Shown: positions 1-7,514, counted from the stretch's first letter. The stretch: 13,532 nt of DNA from Clostridia bacterium (GCA_017469605.1 JAFUGB010000246.1:1-13532), one strand, 5' to 3'. Notes: generated by a model not told the origin, from the sequence alone. Translations and numbers: made by a program.

Positions 1-235
1 CCCCCTGGACAGACCGGAAAATAAGTAAACTTATTTTTCGGCTGGCCAACGGGTTTTCTCCTGCCCAGAAGCTCTCGGTGCGATATTCAAGCTACAGGCG
101 CAAATTGTTAGTTGTTTCTTTTAAGCCGGTTCGCCCGGTGGGATGCAAGGGATGAATCCCTTGCCGCAGGATCTTAAGGGCCGCGCAGGCCCTTATCGTT
201 TCCCCCACCAATTTCTGTTTGTACAGTTTTTATTT
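1..235 (+). ncRNA. Candidate structured RNA, family not assigned, 5' end outside window
   Basis: No convincing coding frame lies here, but the stretch is dense in strong helices. A 12-bp stem (14-25 with 30-41, loop TAAA) contains one G·U pair that would be a C·A mismatch on the other strand, which argues for transcription on +. A junction is closed by GGTGGG (137-142) with CCCACC (204-209). It encloses two perfect hairpins: 145-152 with 157-164 (loop TGAA) and 175-182 with 188-195 (loop GCGCA). A small CTGT/ACAG stem (215-226) followed by TTTTTATTT could be the 3' end. Large clostridial RNAs such as 6S or the raiA motif are possible, but I do not recognise diagnostic sequence of any family. 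The minus strand here is only the region downstream of metH; the hairpins have no U-tract on that side, so they are not obvious metH terminators. Confidence 0.45.
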
Positions 236-276
236 GGGATCAGAATGATATTTATTCCTGCATTACGGTTTTTGCG

Positions 277-2610
277 TCATCCAAGCACTTTCCTGGCGAT
301 ATTCACCGAATCCCGGGCGTCACGCGCGTAATAATCCGCGCCGATGCGGCTTGCGTAATCGGCCGTAACCACGGCGCCGCCCACCATGACAGCGGGGCGA
401 TCGGGCAAAGCGCGAAGCTGCCGCACGGTTTCTTCCATGGCCGGCAAGGTTGTGGTCATCAGCGCCGAAAGGCCCACCAGGCCAATCCTCTCCTCCCGCA
501 CGGCTTGCACCACCTGTTCCGGCGGCACATCCCGGCCCAGATCCAATACGGAATAGCCGTAGTTTTCCAGCACCGTTTTTACAATATTTTTCCCGATATC
601 GTGGATATCCCCCTGCACGGTGGCCATCACGATCCGGCCCTTGGACAGGCGGGCTTCGCCCTTGCTGAGCAGCGATTCGCGAATCTGCTCAAACACCGCC
701 TGGGCGGCCTGAGCCGCCGAAAGCAGCTGGGGCAAAAACACCGCGCCCTTTTCATAGTCCGTCCCCACCCGATCCAGCGCCGGGATCAAGCGGTTTTCCA
801 CCAACTCCATTTCGCCGCTGTGCGCCAGGGCCTGGCGGGCCAGCTTGCCCGCCTCGCCCTTGAGGCCGCGATAAATGGCCTCGTCCAGGGTCAGGGAGAC
901 CGTTTCCTGTATTGTCCGCGGCGTTTCCCCGGCAAAGCGCGCCACGTACGCGCGGCTTTCCCTGTCCTCGCCGCTGAGCACACGGAAGGCCGCCACCGTA
1001 TCCAGCATCTCCCGCTGATTGGGATTAAGTATGGGCAGCGAAAGGCCGGATTGCATCGCCGCCGCCAGAAAGGTCCGGGTCATGACCGGGCGCTCCGGCA
1101 AACCGAAGGAAATATTGCTGACCCCCAGCACGGTCTGAAGGCCCAATTGCCGCGTCACCCGGCTGATGGCTTCCAACGTTTCCCGGGCCTGATCCTGCTG
1201 GGCCGACACCGTCAGCGCCAGGCAATCAATAAATACATCCTCCCGGGGAATACCCAGGGCCAGGGCGCGGTTCAGTATCTTTTCGGCAATGGCATACCGT
1301 TTTTCAGCGGAATCGGGCAGTCCGTTTTCATCGAGCGCCAGTCCCACCACCGCCGCGCCGTATTTTTTTGCCATGGGAAGGATGCGGCGCAGGGATTCTT
1401 CCTTGCCGCTGACCGAATTGATGATGGCCTTGCCGCAATATACCCGCAGGGCGGCTTCCAGCGCGTCAGGATTGGCGGAATCCATCTGCAAGTGGATATC
1501 CGCCACCGCCTGGATGGCCTTCACCGCCCGGGGCAGCAGGCTGACCTCGTCCACGCCGGGGCAGCCCACATTCACATCCAAAATATCGGCCCCGGCATCC
1601 ATTTGCTGGATGGCCAGATCGGCAACATAATCCAGATCGTCCTCCAGCAGCGCCTGCTGCAGGCGTTTTTTCCCTGTGGGATTGATCCGCTCGCCAATCA
1701 CCCGCACGCCGTTCAGCGGCATCGGCACAGTTGATGTACATACAAAGCTTTGCGCCTGATACCCGCTGTCAGTCCTTTCCGACGCCGGCAAGCGGTTCAA
1801 AGTCTCCAGGTATTCTGGCGCCGTGCCGCAGCACCCGCCCACCATATCCGCGCCCGCCCGGATGATTTCGGCCATCACGGCGGCAAAGCCCGCGGGATCC
1901 AAATCGTAATGCCCGTCCACCGGATCGGGCATCCCGGCATTGGGCTTGGCGATCACCGGCAGGCGGGTATGCCGCTTGAGCTCGACGATCATGGGCAGCA
2001 TATCCCGGGGGCCCACCGAGCAGTTGATGCCAATGGCATCAGCCCCCAGTCCCTCCAGCACATGGGCCATGGATGCCAGGGAGCAGCCGGTAAAGGTGCG
2101 GCCGGTGCTGTCAAAGCTCATGGTCACATATACCGGCAGCCCGCTGTGCTCCTTGGCGGCCAGCAGCGCGGCCCGGGCCTCCTGCAGATCGGTCATGGTT
2201 TCGATCACGATCAGATCAGCATCCCTGCCCGCTTCCACGATTTCGGCAAAAATATCGCAGGCTTCCTCAAAGGCCAGCGTGCCCAGCGGCGCCAAGAGCG
2301 CGCCAATGGGCCCGATATCCAGCGCCACCCGCGCGCCTGATCCCTCCGCTGCCCCGCGCGCAATGGAAACGGCGCGGCCAATGACCTCCTGAACGGTGTA
2401 TCCGCTGTCCCGCAGCTTTCGGCGGTTGGCGCCGAAGGTGTTTGTATAAATCACCCGGCTGCCCGCCCGGATATACGCCCGATGAATATCCTCGATCCAT
2501 TGGGGTCGGGTCAGGCTGAGCAATTCGCCGTTTTCCCCGGGTTTTACACCCATGCGCTGCAACACCGTGCCCATGGCGCCGTCCAGCAGCAGGGGTTTAT
2601 TGTCCTTCAC
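277..2610 (-). CDS. metH: Cobalamin-dependent methionine synthase, short form without reactivation domain
   Basis: The cytosolic enzyme transfers the methyl group of methyl-THF through cobalamin to homocysteine, giving methionine. Domains in order along 777 residues are: homocysteine-binding barrel (about 1-290) with zinc cysteines C197 in GINCSVGP and C260/C261 in GGCCG; pterin/methyl-THF barrel (about 300-550) starting at VIGERINPTGKK; cobalamin cap (about 570-650); and Rossmann B12 domain (about 655-777) with DIHDIG, in which His670 would be the lower axial cobalt ligand. E. coli MetH is about 1227 residues; the missing C-terminal part is the SAM-dependent reactivation domain, encoded here by the gene immediately upstream. 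The start is GTG at 2610, preceded by AGGAGG with 8-nt spacing, and the first 14 bases overlap the previous gene, implying translational coupling. The last gene of the metF operon. Confidence 0.95.
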   Translation of the reverse strand: MKDNKPLLLDGAMGTVLQRMGVKPGENGELLSLTRPQWIEDIHRAYIRAGSRVIYTNTFGANRRKLRDSGYTVQEVIGRAVSIARGAAEGSGARVALDIGPIGALLAPLGTLAFEEACDIFAEIVEAGRDADLIVIETMTDLQEARAALLAAKEHSGLPVYVTMSFDSTGRTFTGCSLASMAHVLEGLGADAIGINCSVGPRDMLPMIVELKRHTRLPVIAKPNAGMPDPVDGHYDLDPAGFAAVMAEIIRAGADMVGGCCGTAPEYLETLNRLPASERTDSGYQAQSFVCTSTVPMPLNGVRVIGERINPTGKKRLQQALLEDDLDYVADLAIQQMDAGADILDVNVGCPGVDEVSLLPRAVKAIQAVADIHLQMDSANPDALEAALRVYCGKAIINSVSGKEESLRRILPMAKKYGAAVVGLALDENGLPDSAEKRYAIAEKILNRALALGIPREDVFIDCLALTVSAQQDQARETLEAISRVTRQLGLQTVLGVSNISFGLPERPVMTRTFLAAAMQSGLSLPILNPNQREMLDTVAAFRVLSGEDRESRAYVARFAGETPRTIQETVSLTLDEAIYRGLKGEAGKLARQALAHSGEMELVENRLIPALDRVGTDYEKGAVFLPQLLSAAQAAQAVFEQIRESLLSKGEARLSKGRIVMATVQGDIHDIGKNIVKTVLENYGYSVLDLGRDVPPEQVVQAVREERIGLVGLSALMTTTLPAMEETVRQLRALPDRPAVMVGGAVVTADYASRIGADYYARDARDSVNIARKVLG

Positions 2611-3256
2611 AGTTTTTTCCTCCTTTGCGCAAGGCGCAGTTTTCCCGCAGGGCGCAATGGGCGCAGCCCCGGACGCGCGCCTGCTGCGGCTCCTGGGAAA
2701 TGCCGATGAACGCCGTTACCGTTTTGGACGGGATCAGCAGATGTGACGGCCCGGCCTGCACGCCCAGCCGCCTGCCGGCATCGACAGCCCGCAGAAAATC
2801 ATCCTGCAACGCCAGCGGCAAATCGCCGTAGCCCGGACTGAAGCGGTCGGTACAATAGGCGCCGGGGTGCATTTTCGCCAGCCTTTCCCCCGCTTCATCG
2901 CAGCCCGCCTCCACATAGGCGCTGCCGCAAGCATCCAGGATCACCGCCCGGGCCATATCCCGGGCCTGCCAGGTGCGGTACATGGCTTCAAACTCCGCGC
3001 CCAGGGTGCATACCAGCAGCGCCGCGTGATGGCTGGAAGCCAGCATCCTTCGGGCCAGACCGCCGGGCAGGAGCATGCCGGCGCCGGGCAAAGCCACGCC
3101 TGACGCTTCATGAACCAGTGGAAATTCCTTCAGCACAAAGCGGGGAGAAAGCCTGCCTTCCAGCGTTCCGGCCACCTGCTCGACCTCCGCCCGCAGTCCA
3201 CCGTCCGCCCCTGCCGCGCCAAGATAGCGCAACGCTTCATCAATATCGATCCGCAT
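2597..3256 (-). CDS. Stand-alone MetH activation-domain protein with C-terminal Cys cluster
   Basis: A 219-residue protein related to the C-terminal reactivation domain of MetH, which binds SAM and helps reductive methylation of inactive cob(II)alamin. The family's central motif is visible as RFSPGYGDLP (about 138-147), followed by SHLLIPSKTVTAFIGI (about 171-186), matching the usual RxAPGY...SxxMxPxxSVSG layout. The tail adds cysteines at 198, 201, 207 and 216 (CxxC-x5-C-x8-C), which could bind a metal or Fe-S centre; that is inference. The chosen ATG at 3256 begins MRIDIDEAL and lies one base after the metF stop (TGAAATG). An upstream in-frame TTG at 3283 overlaps metF and is less likely. 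Sitting between metF and the truncated metH, it very probably reactivates that MetH in trans. Confidence 0.9.
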   Translation of the reverse strand: MRIDIDEALRYLGAAGADGGLRAEVEQVAGTLEGRLSPRFVLKEFPLVHEASGVALPGAGMLLPGGLARRMLASSHHAALLVCTLGAEFEAMYRTWQARDMARAVILDACGSAYVEAGCDEAGERLAKMHPGAYCTDRFSPGYGDLPLALQDDFLRAVDAGRRLGVQAGPSHLLIPSKTVTAFIGISQEPQQARVRGCAHCALRENCALRKGGKNCEGQ

Positions 3257-3257
3257 T

Positions 3258-4130
3258 TCAATTCTTTTCCCGAATCCCGGCAATAATGCTTTTTACCAGC
3301 GTTACCCGCTGGAAAGGCGTCATGATATAGAAACCGTCCACGGCCTGCGCTGTGCGGGCGGCAATGTCCAGGCACAGCTGCCGCGCCCGGGCTTCTCCCT
3401 GCTCCCGGTCCAGGTTTTCGTAAGAGGCCACAATTTCAGGATCAATGGTGATCCCGGCCACGTTTTTTTGCAGGAAGCATGCATTTTTATAGCTGACGAT
3501 GGGAAAAAGGCCGCCCAGCAGGTATCCGCGCAGCGCTTCCCTGGCCCTGTACAGGTTCTCCACCGCCCGGATGCCGGAGATGGGCTGGGTCAGAAAGGCG
3601 CGGATGCCGCATGCCTCCTTGCGCAGGGCTTTGTTCAGCTCCGCCTCAAAATTGGGCGCATTGACGTTCAGCGCGCCGCAGAGAAAATACGCCGGCAGTT
3701 CGCCCGCCGCCGTCTTTTGGGAGATGGCCTGGGCAAGCGTCTGGGAATTGAGCTGGAATACGCCCTTGATATGCTCCCGGTCCTTCTGCGCCACCGGATC
3801 GCCGGTGATCAGCAGCACGCTGCCCACCCGCTCCATGGCCAGCCCCAGCAGCAGCGCCTGGATGGCGTTCAGATTGCGGTCCCGGCAGGCCATATGGGGC
3901 AGCACCTCGATGCCATATTCCCGCCGCAGCTTGGCTGCCAGAAGGCTGGCGTCGATCCCCACCCGGCCCACAGGGCAATCGGCCACGGTGATCACATCGG
4001 CCCCGGCCTCCGCCAATTCCCTGGCCGCGGATAAAAAGGTGGCCGGGTCGGTTTGCCGCGGCGGATCAAGCTCCACCAGGATGGGCCGCGCCTTCTGTTC
4101 AAGCAGTTCTTCCAGGGCTCTTCCGTTCAT
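3258..4130 (-). CDS. metF: Methylenetetrahydrofolate reductase
   Basis: A flavoprotein of the MetF family, 290 residues, the usual size for bacterial MetF. It reduces 5,10-methylene-THF to 5-methyl-THF, the methyl donor for the MetH encoded downstream. The N-terminal strand VELDPP contains the expected acidic catalytic residue (E20). HMACRDRN (79-86) and LLITGD (106-111) match conserved folate- and flavin-site segments of the TIM barrel. ATG at 4130 is preceded by GGTGG, a modest ribosome-binding site. First gene of the operon, with a promoter about 35 bp upstream. In clostridia some MetF homologues serve the Wood-Ljungdahl pathway with an MetV partner; no such partner is next to it here, so a role in methionine synthesis is preferred. 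Confidence 0.95.
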   Translation of the reverse strand: MNGRALEELLEQKARPILVELDPPRQTDPATFLSAARELAEAGADVITVADCPVGRVGIDASLLAAKLRREYGIEVLPHMACRDRNLNAIQALLLGLAMERVGSVLLITGDPVAQKDREHIKGVFQLNSQTLAQAISQKTAAGELPAYFLCGALNVNAPNFEAELNKALRKEACGIRAFLTQPISGIRAVENLYRAREALRGYLLGGLFPIVSYKNACFLQKNVAGITIDPEIVASYENLDREQGEARARQLCLDIAARTAQAVDGFYIMTPFQRVTLVKSIIAGIREKN

Positions 4131-4163
4131 TTTTTACCACCATCGCGAAAGTATTTCATTTTC

Positions 4164-4192
4164 ACTTTAGCAGACAGCGCGTAAATATTCAA
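4164..4192 (-). promoter_or_regulatory. Promoter of the metF operon
   Basis: On the minus strand TTGAAT (4192-4187) and TAAAGT (4169-4164) are separated by exactly 17 bp, a good housekeeping-sigma promoter. The expected start of transcription leaves a leader of about 25-30 nt before the metF ATG, too short for a SAM or cobalamin riboswitch. Confidence 0.6.
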
Positions 4193-4260
4193 GTATGAGA
4201 ACGCAAAGAAAACAATAACGGCACAATTGTATACCGTTTGTATTTTTAAAAGCCGTCCCC

Positions 4261-4290
4261 TTGACATTTGTTGCGCGTCGGCGCTATAAT
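4261..4290 (+). promoter_or_regulatory. Strong promoter of the T-box/ABC importer operon
   Basis: TTGACA (4261-4266) and TATAAT (4285-4290), both perfect consensus hexamers, with an 18-bp spacer. Transcription would start near 4297, immediately before the T-box Stem I. A perfect promoter under a T-box suggests control is mainly by termination, not initiation. Confidence 0.85.
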
Positions 4291-4296
4291 CCTATC

Positions 4297-4563
4297 AATT
4301 CAAAAGCAATGACTGGGAAACGTGCTGCATCACAAGCGCCTTTCAGAGAGCCCCGATCGGTGGAAGCGGGACAGGCTGCCGTGCAGGAATTCCTCCCAGG
4401 AGCTGCGGCCTGAAGGGCGTTTGCCTGGTAGGGTCCGCCGGCATCCCGCCGTTACCGGGAAGGGCAATGGCAGTTGTCCAATGAGGCTTTGCGCGGCAAA
4501 GCAAACTGAGGTGGTACCGCGGATCGTTTGATTCCGCCCTCTGCAAAGGCAGGGGGCGTTTTT
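4297..4563 (+). promoter_or_regulatory. T-box riboswitch, predicted tRNA-Phe (UUC specifier)
   Basis: The leader reads out aminoacylation of a tRNA and chooses between antitermination and termination. Stem I base CTGGGA (4313-4318) pairs with TCCCAG (4394-4399), and CTGCA (4325-4329) with TGCAG (4382-4386). The 3' side of the loop between them is GAATTCC, placing the specifier codon at 4390-4392, UUC (Phe). AGAGAG (4345-4350) and GGTGGAAG (4359-4366) are the conserved distal Stem I motifs. Stem III is a perfect 7-bp hairpin (4486-4492 with 4496-4502). The T-box sequence TGGTACCGCG is at 4512-4521. The antiterminator forms from GAGG (4508-4511) with CCTC (4538-4541) and GCGG (4519-4522) with CCGC (4534-4537). 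Bulge UGGU pairs with tRNA 3' ACCA, so the discriminator must be A, as in tRNA-Phe. The base after the specifier is C, where a purine is usual. Confidence 0.93.
4535..4563 (+). terminator. T-box intrinsic terminator
   Basis: A 10-bp stem, CGCCCTCTGC with GCAGGGGGCG, loop AAAG, followed by TTTTT. Its left arm is shared with the antiterminator, so the two structures exclude each other as expected for a T-box. Confidence 0.9.
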
Positions 4564-4654
4564 GTATGGACCAAACGCGGGAGAGGCAAATAGAACCCCG
4601 TTTCACACGCGGCTTGCGCGATGAAAAATAATGATTGAGCCAGGAGGAATACCC

Positions 4655-5623
4655 ATGAAAAAGCTAACCGCAATCGTTCTTTCCCTTCTTCTTTGTCTTT
4701 CCTGCTTCTCCGCGCTGGCGGAGGACAAGCCGGTTATCGGCATCATCCAGTTGATGGAGCACGTTGCCCTCAGCGCTGCCCGGGAAGGCTTTATCGCCGC
4801 CCTCAAGGATAACGGCTATGAAGACGGAGTAAACATCACCCTTGACTACCAGAACGGCCAGGGCGAAGCCTCCAACCTGTCCACCATCGCTGAGCGGTTT
4901 GTGGGTGAAAACGTGGCCCTGGCGCTGGCAATTGCCACGCCTGCCGCCCTGCAGATGGCCAGCAAGACCGAAACCATCCCGATCCTGGGCACGGCCATCA
5001 CCGATTATGAGGAAGCCCGGCTGGTGGAATCCAACGACAAGCCCGGCTACAACATCTCCGGCACCTCCGACATGAACCCCATTGCTGACCAGATCGCGCT
5101 GCTGAAGGAACTGGTGCCCGACGCCCAGACCGTGGGCGTGCTGTACACCTCTTCCGAGCCCAACAGCGTGCTGCAGGCCAAGATTGCCCGGGATGCCATT
5201 GAAACCCTGGGCATGACCTACACCGAAGTGACCGTGACCGGCACCAACGACGTGCAGCAGGCCGTGCAGCGCATCGTTGGCCAGTGCGACGCCATCTACA
5301 TCCCCACGGACAACGTGTTCGCCTCCTCCATGGCCATGGTGTACGGCGTGATCTCCGAGAGCAAAACGCCTGTGATCTGCGGCGAAGAGGGCATGTGCAG
5401 CGCGGGCGGCCTGGCCACCCTGGGCATCAGCTATTACGATCTGGGCTACCAGACCGGCATTATGGCCATCGACGTGCTGAACGGCGCCGATATTTCCCAG
5501 ATGCCCGTGCAGTTTGCCACCGGCTTTGAGTATTACTTCAACAAGACCGTGGCTGATGAAATCGGCTTTGAAATTCCTGAACAGTATCAGCAGTATGCCG
5601 TGGAGATGGCGGCTGCCAACTGA
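4655..5623 (+). CDS. ABC importer substrate-binding protein, TrpX/PF04392-like; predicted aromatic amino acid (Phe) uptake
   Basis: An extracytoplasmic binding protein of 322 residues that captures the substrate for the permease and ATPase encoded next. Residues 1-22 are a signal sequence (MKK, hydrophobic core, then ALA before EDKP). A lipobox is not convincing because C17 is preceded by CLS, yet lipid anchoring is usual in Gram-positives. The mature part opens with VIGIIQLMEHVALSAAREGF and runs through two periplasmic-binding lobes typical of the TrpX family. ATG 4655 is chosen over the in-frame ATG 4631 because GGAGG (4643-4647) lies 7 nt before it and the signal peptide then starts with MKK. 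Related trpXYZ importers are usually tied to tryptophan T-boxes; here the leader reads as phenylalanine. Substrate is therefore inferred from regulation, not from the protein. Confidence 0.9.
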   Translation: MKKLTAIVLSLLLCLSCFSALAEDKPVIGIIQLMEHVALSAAREGFIAALKDNGYEDGVNITLDYQNGQGEASNLSTIAERFVGENVALALAIATPAALQMASKTETIPILGTAITDYEEARLVESNDKPGYNISGTSDMNPIADQIALLKELVPDAQTVGVLYTSSEPNSVLQAKIARDAIETLGMTYTEVTVTGTNDVQQAVQRIVGQCDAIYIPTDNVFASSMAMVYGVISESKTPVICGEEGMCSAGGLATLGISYYDLGYQTGIMAIDVLNGADISQMPVQFATGFEYYFNKTVADEIGFEIPEQYQQYAVEMAAAN

Positions 5624-5641
5624 TTCCTGAACGGCATCATC

Positions 5642-5672
5642 GCTCCGGAAGGAAGCCCTTTCCCTCCGGAGC
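5642..5672 (+). other. Intercistronic hairpin between binding protein and permease genes
   Basis: GCTCCGGA (5642-5649) and TCCGGAGC (5665-5672) form a perfect 8-bp stem 18 bases after the stop codon. It is followed by CTTTCCCC, not a clean U-tract, so it is at best a leaky terminator. A stem here could stabilise the 3' end of the binding-protein message or attenuate the downstream genes, raising binding protein over permease as is common in ABC operons. Function is inferred. Confidence 0.6.
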
Positions 5673-5717
5673 CTTTCCCCTGTTTATACAATTAATGATG
5701 AAACGGACGGTTGAACC

Positions 5718-6614
5718 ATGACGCAGATATTGCTTGGCGCAATTTCCCTTGGCATCCTTTGGTCCATCATGACCATTGGCGTGTATATCACCTACCGCAT
5801 CCTGGACATTGCCGATCTTTCGGTGGAAGGCACCCTGCCCCTGGGCGCGGCGGTGGCCTGCTCCATGATCGTAAAAGGCGCCAATCCCTATCTGGCCTCC
5901 TTCTGCGCGCTGTTGGTGGGCTGCCTGGCAGGGCTTTGCACAGGGGTGCTTCACACCAAGCTGAAGATTCCCGCCCTGCTCAGCGGCATTTTGACCATGA
6001 TTGCGCTGTATTCCATTAACCTGCGCATCATGGGCGCGCCCAACCTGTCCATCCTGCGTATGAACACCGTATTCCGTCCCCTGACCCGCGCGGGCATGAC
6101 AGGCAGCGTGGCCATTATCGTGGTGGGCGGCATCTGCGCCCTGGTTGTGATTACCCTTCTGTATTGGTTTTTCGGCACCGAGCTTGGAAGCGCCATCCGC
6201 GCCACCGGCAACAACCAGAAGATGGTGCGCGCCCAGGGCATCAACACCGATACCATGAAAATCCTGGGCCTGGTGATCAGCAATGGCCTGGTGGGCCTGT
6301 CCGGCGCGATGATCGCCCAAAGCCAGAACTTTGCCGACGTGCAGATGGGCACGGGCAGCATTGTGATTGGCCTGGCCTCGCTGATCATTGGCGAAGTGCT
6401 GGTTGGCGGGAAGGGGTTTTACCGCCGCCTGGTGGCGCTGATCCTGGGCGCCGTGGTTTACCGCCTGATCATCGCCCTGGTGCTGGAGCTGGGCATGAAC
6501 CCCAACGACCTGAAGCTGTTCACCGCCATCACCGTGGCGCTGGCGCTGTGGCTGCCCCAAGGCAAGGAGCTGCTGCGCACCTTTAAAAAATCGCTGGCGA
6601 AGGAGGGCAAATAA
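5718..6614 (+). CDS. ABC importer permease (BPD_transp_2 family, TrpY-like)
   Basis: An integral membrane permease of 298 residues, forming the channel for the importer. The chain alternates hydrophobic segments with short polar loops, about eight or nine membrane spans by eye, starting with LLGAISLGILWSIMTIGVYITYRI and including VAIIVVGGICALVVITLLYWF. The conserved DLSVEGTLPLGAA segment near residues 34-47 is typical of the LivH/RbsC-like permeases that partner PF04392 binding proteins. The loop GSAIRATGNNQKMVRAQGI is the likely contact with the ATPase. Only a weak ribosome-binding site (GGACGG) precedes ATG 5718, consistent with lower output than the binding protein. It is separated from that gene by a hairpin and from the ATPase by 2 bp. 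Confidence 0.93.
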   Translation: MTQILLGAISLGILWSIMTIGVYITYRILDIADLSVEGTLPLGAAVACSMIVKGANPYLASFCALLVGCLAGLCTGVLHTKLKIPALLSGILTMIALYSINLRIMGAPNLSILRMNTVFRPLTRAGMTGSVAIIVVGGICALVVITLLYWFFGTELGSAIRATGNNQKMVRAQGINTDTMKILGLVISNGLVGLSGAMIAQSQNFADVQMGTGSIVIGLASLIIGEVLVGGKGFYRRLVALILGAVVYRLIIALVLELGMNPNDLKLFTAITVALALWLPQGKELLRTFKKSLAKEGK

Positions 6615-6616
6615 CA

Positions 6617-7408
6617 ATGCTGCAGGTGGAAAATCTGACCAAGGTATTCAATCGCGGCACGGTCAATGAAAAAACCGCCCTGAGCGCTGTGAGCCTGCGC
6701 CTGGACCCCGGCGATTTTATCACCGTGATCGGCGGCAACGGCGCCGGCAAATCCACGCTGCTGAACAGCGTGGCCGGGGTATTTCCCGTGGACGGCGGAC
6801 GGATCCTGCTGGACGGCCATGATGTGACCCGCCTCAGCGAACACAGACGCGCTCAGTATCTGGGCCGCGTGTTTCAGGACCCCATGATGGGCACGGCAGC
6901 CGATATGAACATTGAAGAAAACCTGGCCCTGGCCTATCGCCGCGGCCAGCACCGCACGCTGAAATGGGGCGTGACCGGCGCCGAGCGCGCCAAGTACAAG
7001 GAGCTGCTGCGCGAGCTGGATCTGGGGCTGGAAAACCGTATGACCGATAAGGTGGGCCTGCTGTCCGGTGGCCAGCGCCAGGCGCTGACCCTGCTGATGG
7101 CCACGCTGAAAGCGCCCAAACTTTTGCTGCTGGATGAGCACACCGCCGCCCTGGATCCCAAAACCGCCGCCAAGGTGCTTTCCCTGACCCAGAAGCTGAT
7201 TGAAGAAAATCACCTGACCACGCTGATGGTAACCCATAACATGCACGACGCCATCAGGCTGGGCAATCGGCTGATCATGATGAACGAAGGCAAAATCGCC
7301 GTGGAAATTTCCGGTGCGCAGAAGCAATCGCTGCACAGGGCGGATTTGATCGCGCTGTTTGAAAAAAGCGGCGGCGCGTTGGAAAATGACCGCATGCTGC
7401 TGTCCTGA
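6617..7408 (+). CDS. ABC importer ATP-binding protein (TrpZ-like)
   Basis: The cytoplasmic ATPase that energises the importer, 263 residues. All nucleotide-binding motifs are intact: Walker A GGNGAGKST (39-47), Q-loop in VFQDP (Gln87), signature LSGGQ (149-153), Walker B LLLLDEH (169-175) and the H-loop histidine in MVTHN (207). The TAA of the permease gene is 2 bp upstream and the ribosome-binding site GGAGG lies inside the permease gene's 3' end, so translation is coupled. A terminator directly follows, so this is the last gene of the operon. Closest in style to the ATPases of the branched-chain/TrpXYZ group, with H in place of the usual P after DE in Walker B (DEHTAALDP). Confidence 0.95.
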   Translation: MLQVENLTKVFNRGTVNEKTALSAVSLRLDPGDFITVIGGNGAGKSTLLNSVAGVFPVDGGRILLDGHDVTRLSEHRRAQYLGRVFQDPMMGTAADMNIEENLALAYRRGQHRTLKWGVTGAERAKYKELLRELDLGLENRMTDKVGLLSGGQRQALTLLMATLKAPKLLLLDEHTAALDPKTAAKVLSLTQKLIEENHLTTLMVTHNMHDAIRLGNRLIMMNEGKIAVEISGAQKQSLHRADLIALFEKSGGALENDRMLLS

Positions 7409-7421
7409 TCTGTCATATGAT

Positions 7422-7451
7422 CCTGCCGCAAATCCGCGGCAGGTATTTTTT
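7422..7451 (+). terminator. Intrinsic terminator of the ABC importer operon
   Basis: CCTGCCGC (7422-7429) pairs with GCGGCAGG (7436-7443), loop AAATCC, followed by TATTTTTT. A clean 8-bp GC-rich stem with U-tract. Confidence 0.88.
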
Positions 7452-7469
7452 GTGCAAAAAGGCTTCTGA

Positions 7470-7514
7470 TTGTCAACTTATACTGGTTTTTTCCATGATT
7501 TGTCATTTTATAAT
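7470..7514 (+). promoter_or_regulatory. Probable promoter region of the Spo0A-like gene with 0A-box-like sites
   Basis: TATAAT at 7509-7514 has no strong -35 at 17 bp (only T-rich GGTTTTTT). Two TTGTCA elements, TTGTCAAC from 7470 and TTGTCATT from about 7500, resemble half or imperfect 0A boxes (TGTCRAA: 6/7 and 5/7). They could allow autoregulation, or binding by the full Spo0A of the same cell. Short AT-rich motifs like these occur by chance, so this is tentative. Confidence 0.35.

Noticed and set aside
505..1734. A 409-residue open frame on + across metH
   Set aside because: It lies wholly antisense to a strongly conserved MetH, has no family resemblance, and its His/Gln/Gly/Arg-rich composition is what the reverse frame of a GC-rich gene produces.
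4131..4192. SAM or cobalamin riboswitch upstream of metF
   Set aside because: The promoter leaves only about 25-30 nt of leader and no riboswitch core sequence is visible.
4387..4396. Tryptophan, serine or isoleucine specifier for the T-box
   Set aside because: No UGG codon sits in the specifier loop. UCC (Ser) would use the wrong register and tRNA-Ser has discriminator G, which does not match UGGU. AUU (Ile) would be one base or more further from the basal stem than in known T-boxes, although its discriminator A would fit, so it is the least excluded.
5637..7336. Two long minus-strand frames (5637-6617 and 6458-7336) opposite the permease and ATPase genes
   Set aside because: His/Gln-rich compositions without motifs and no ribosome-binding sites of note; shadows of the importer genes.
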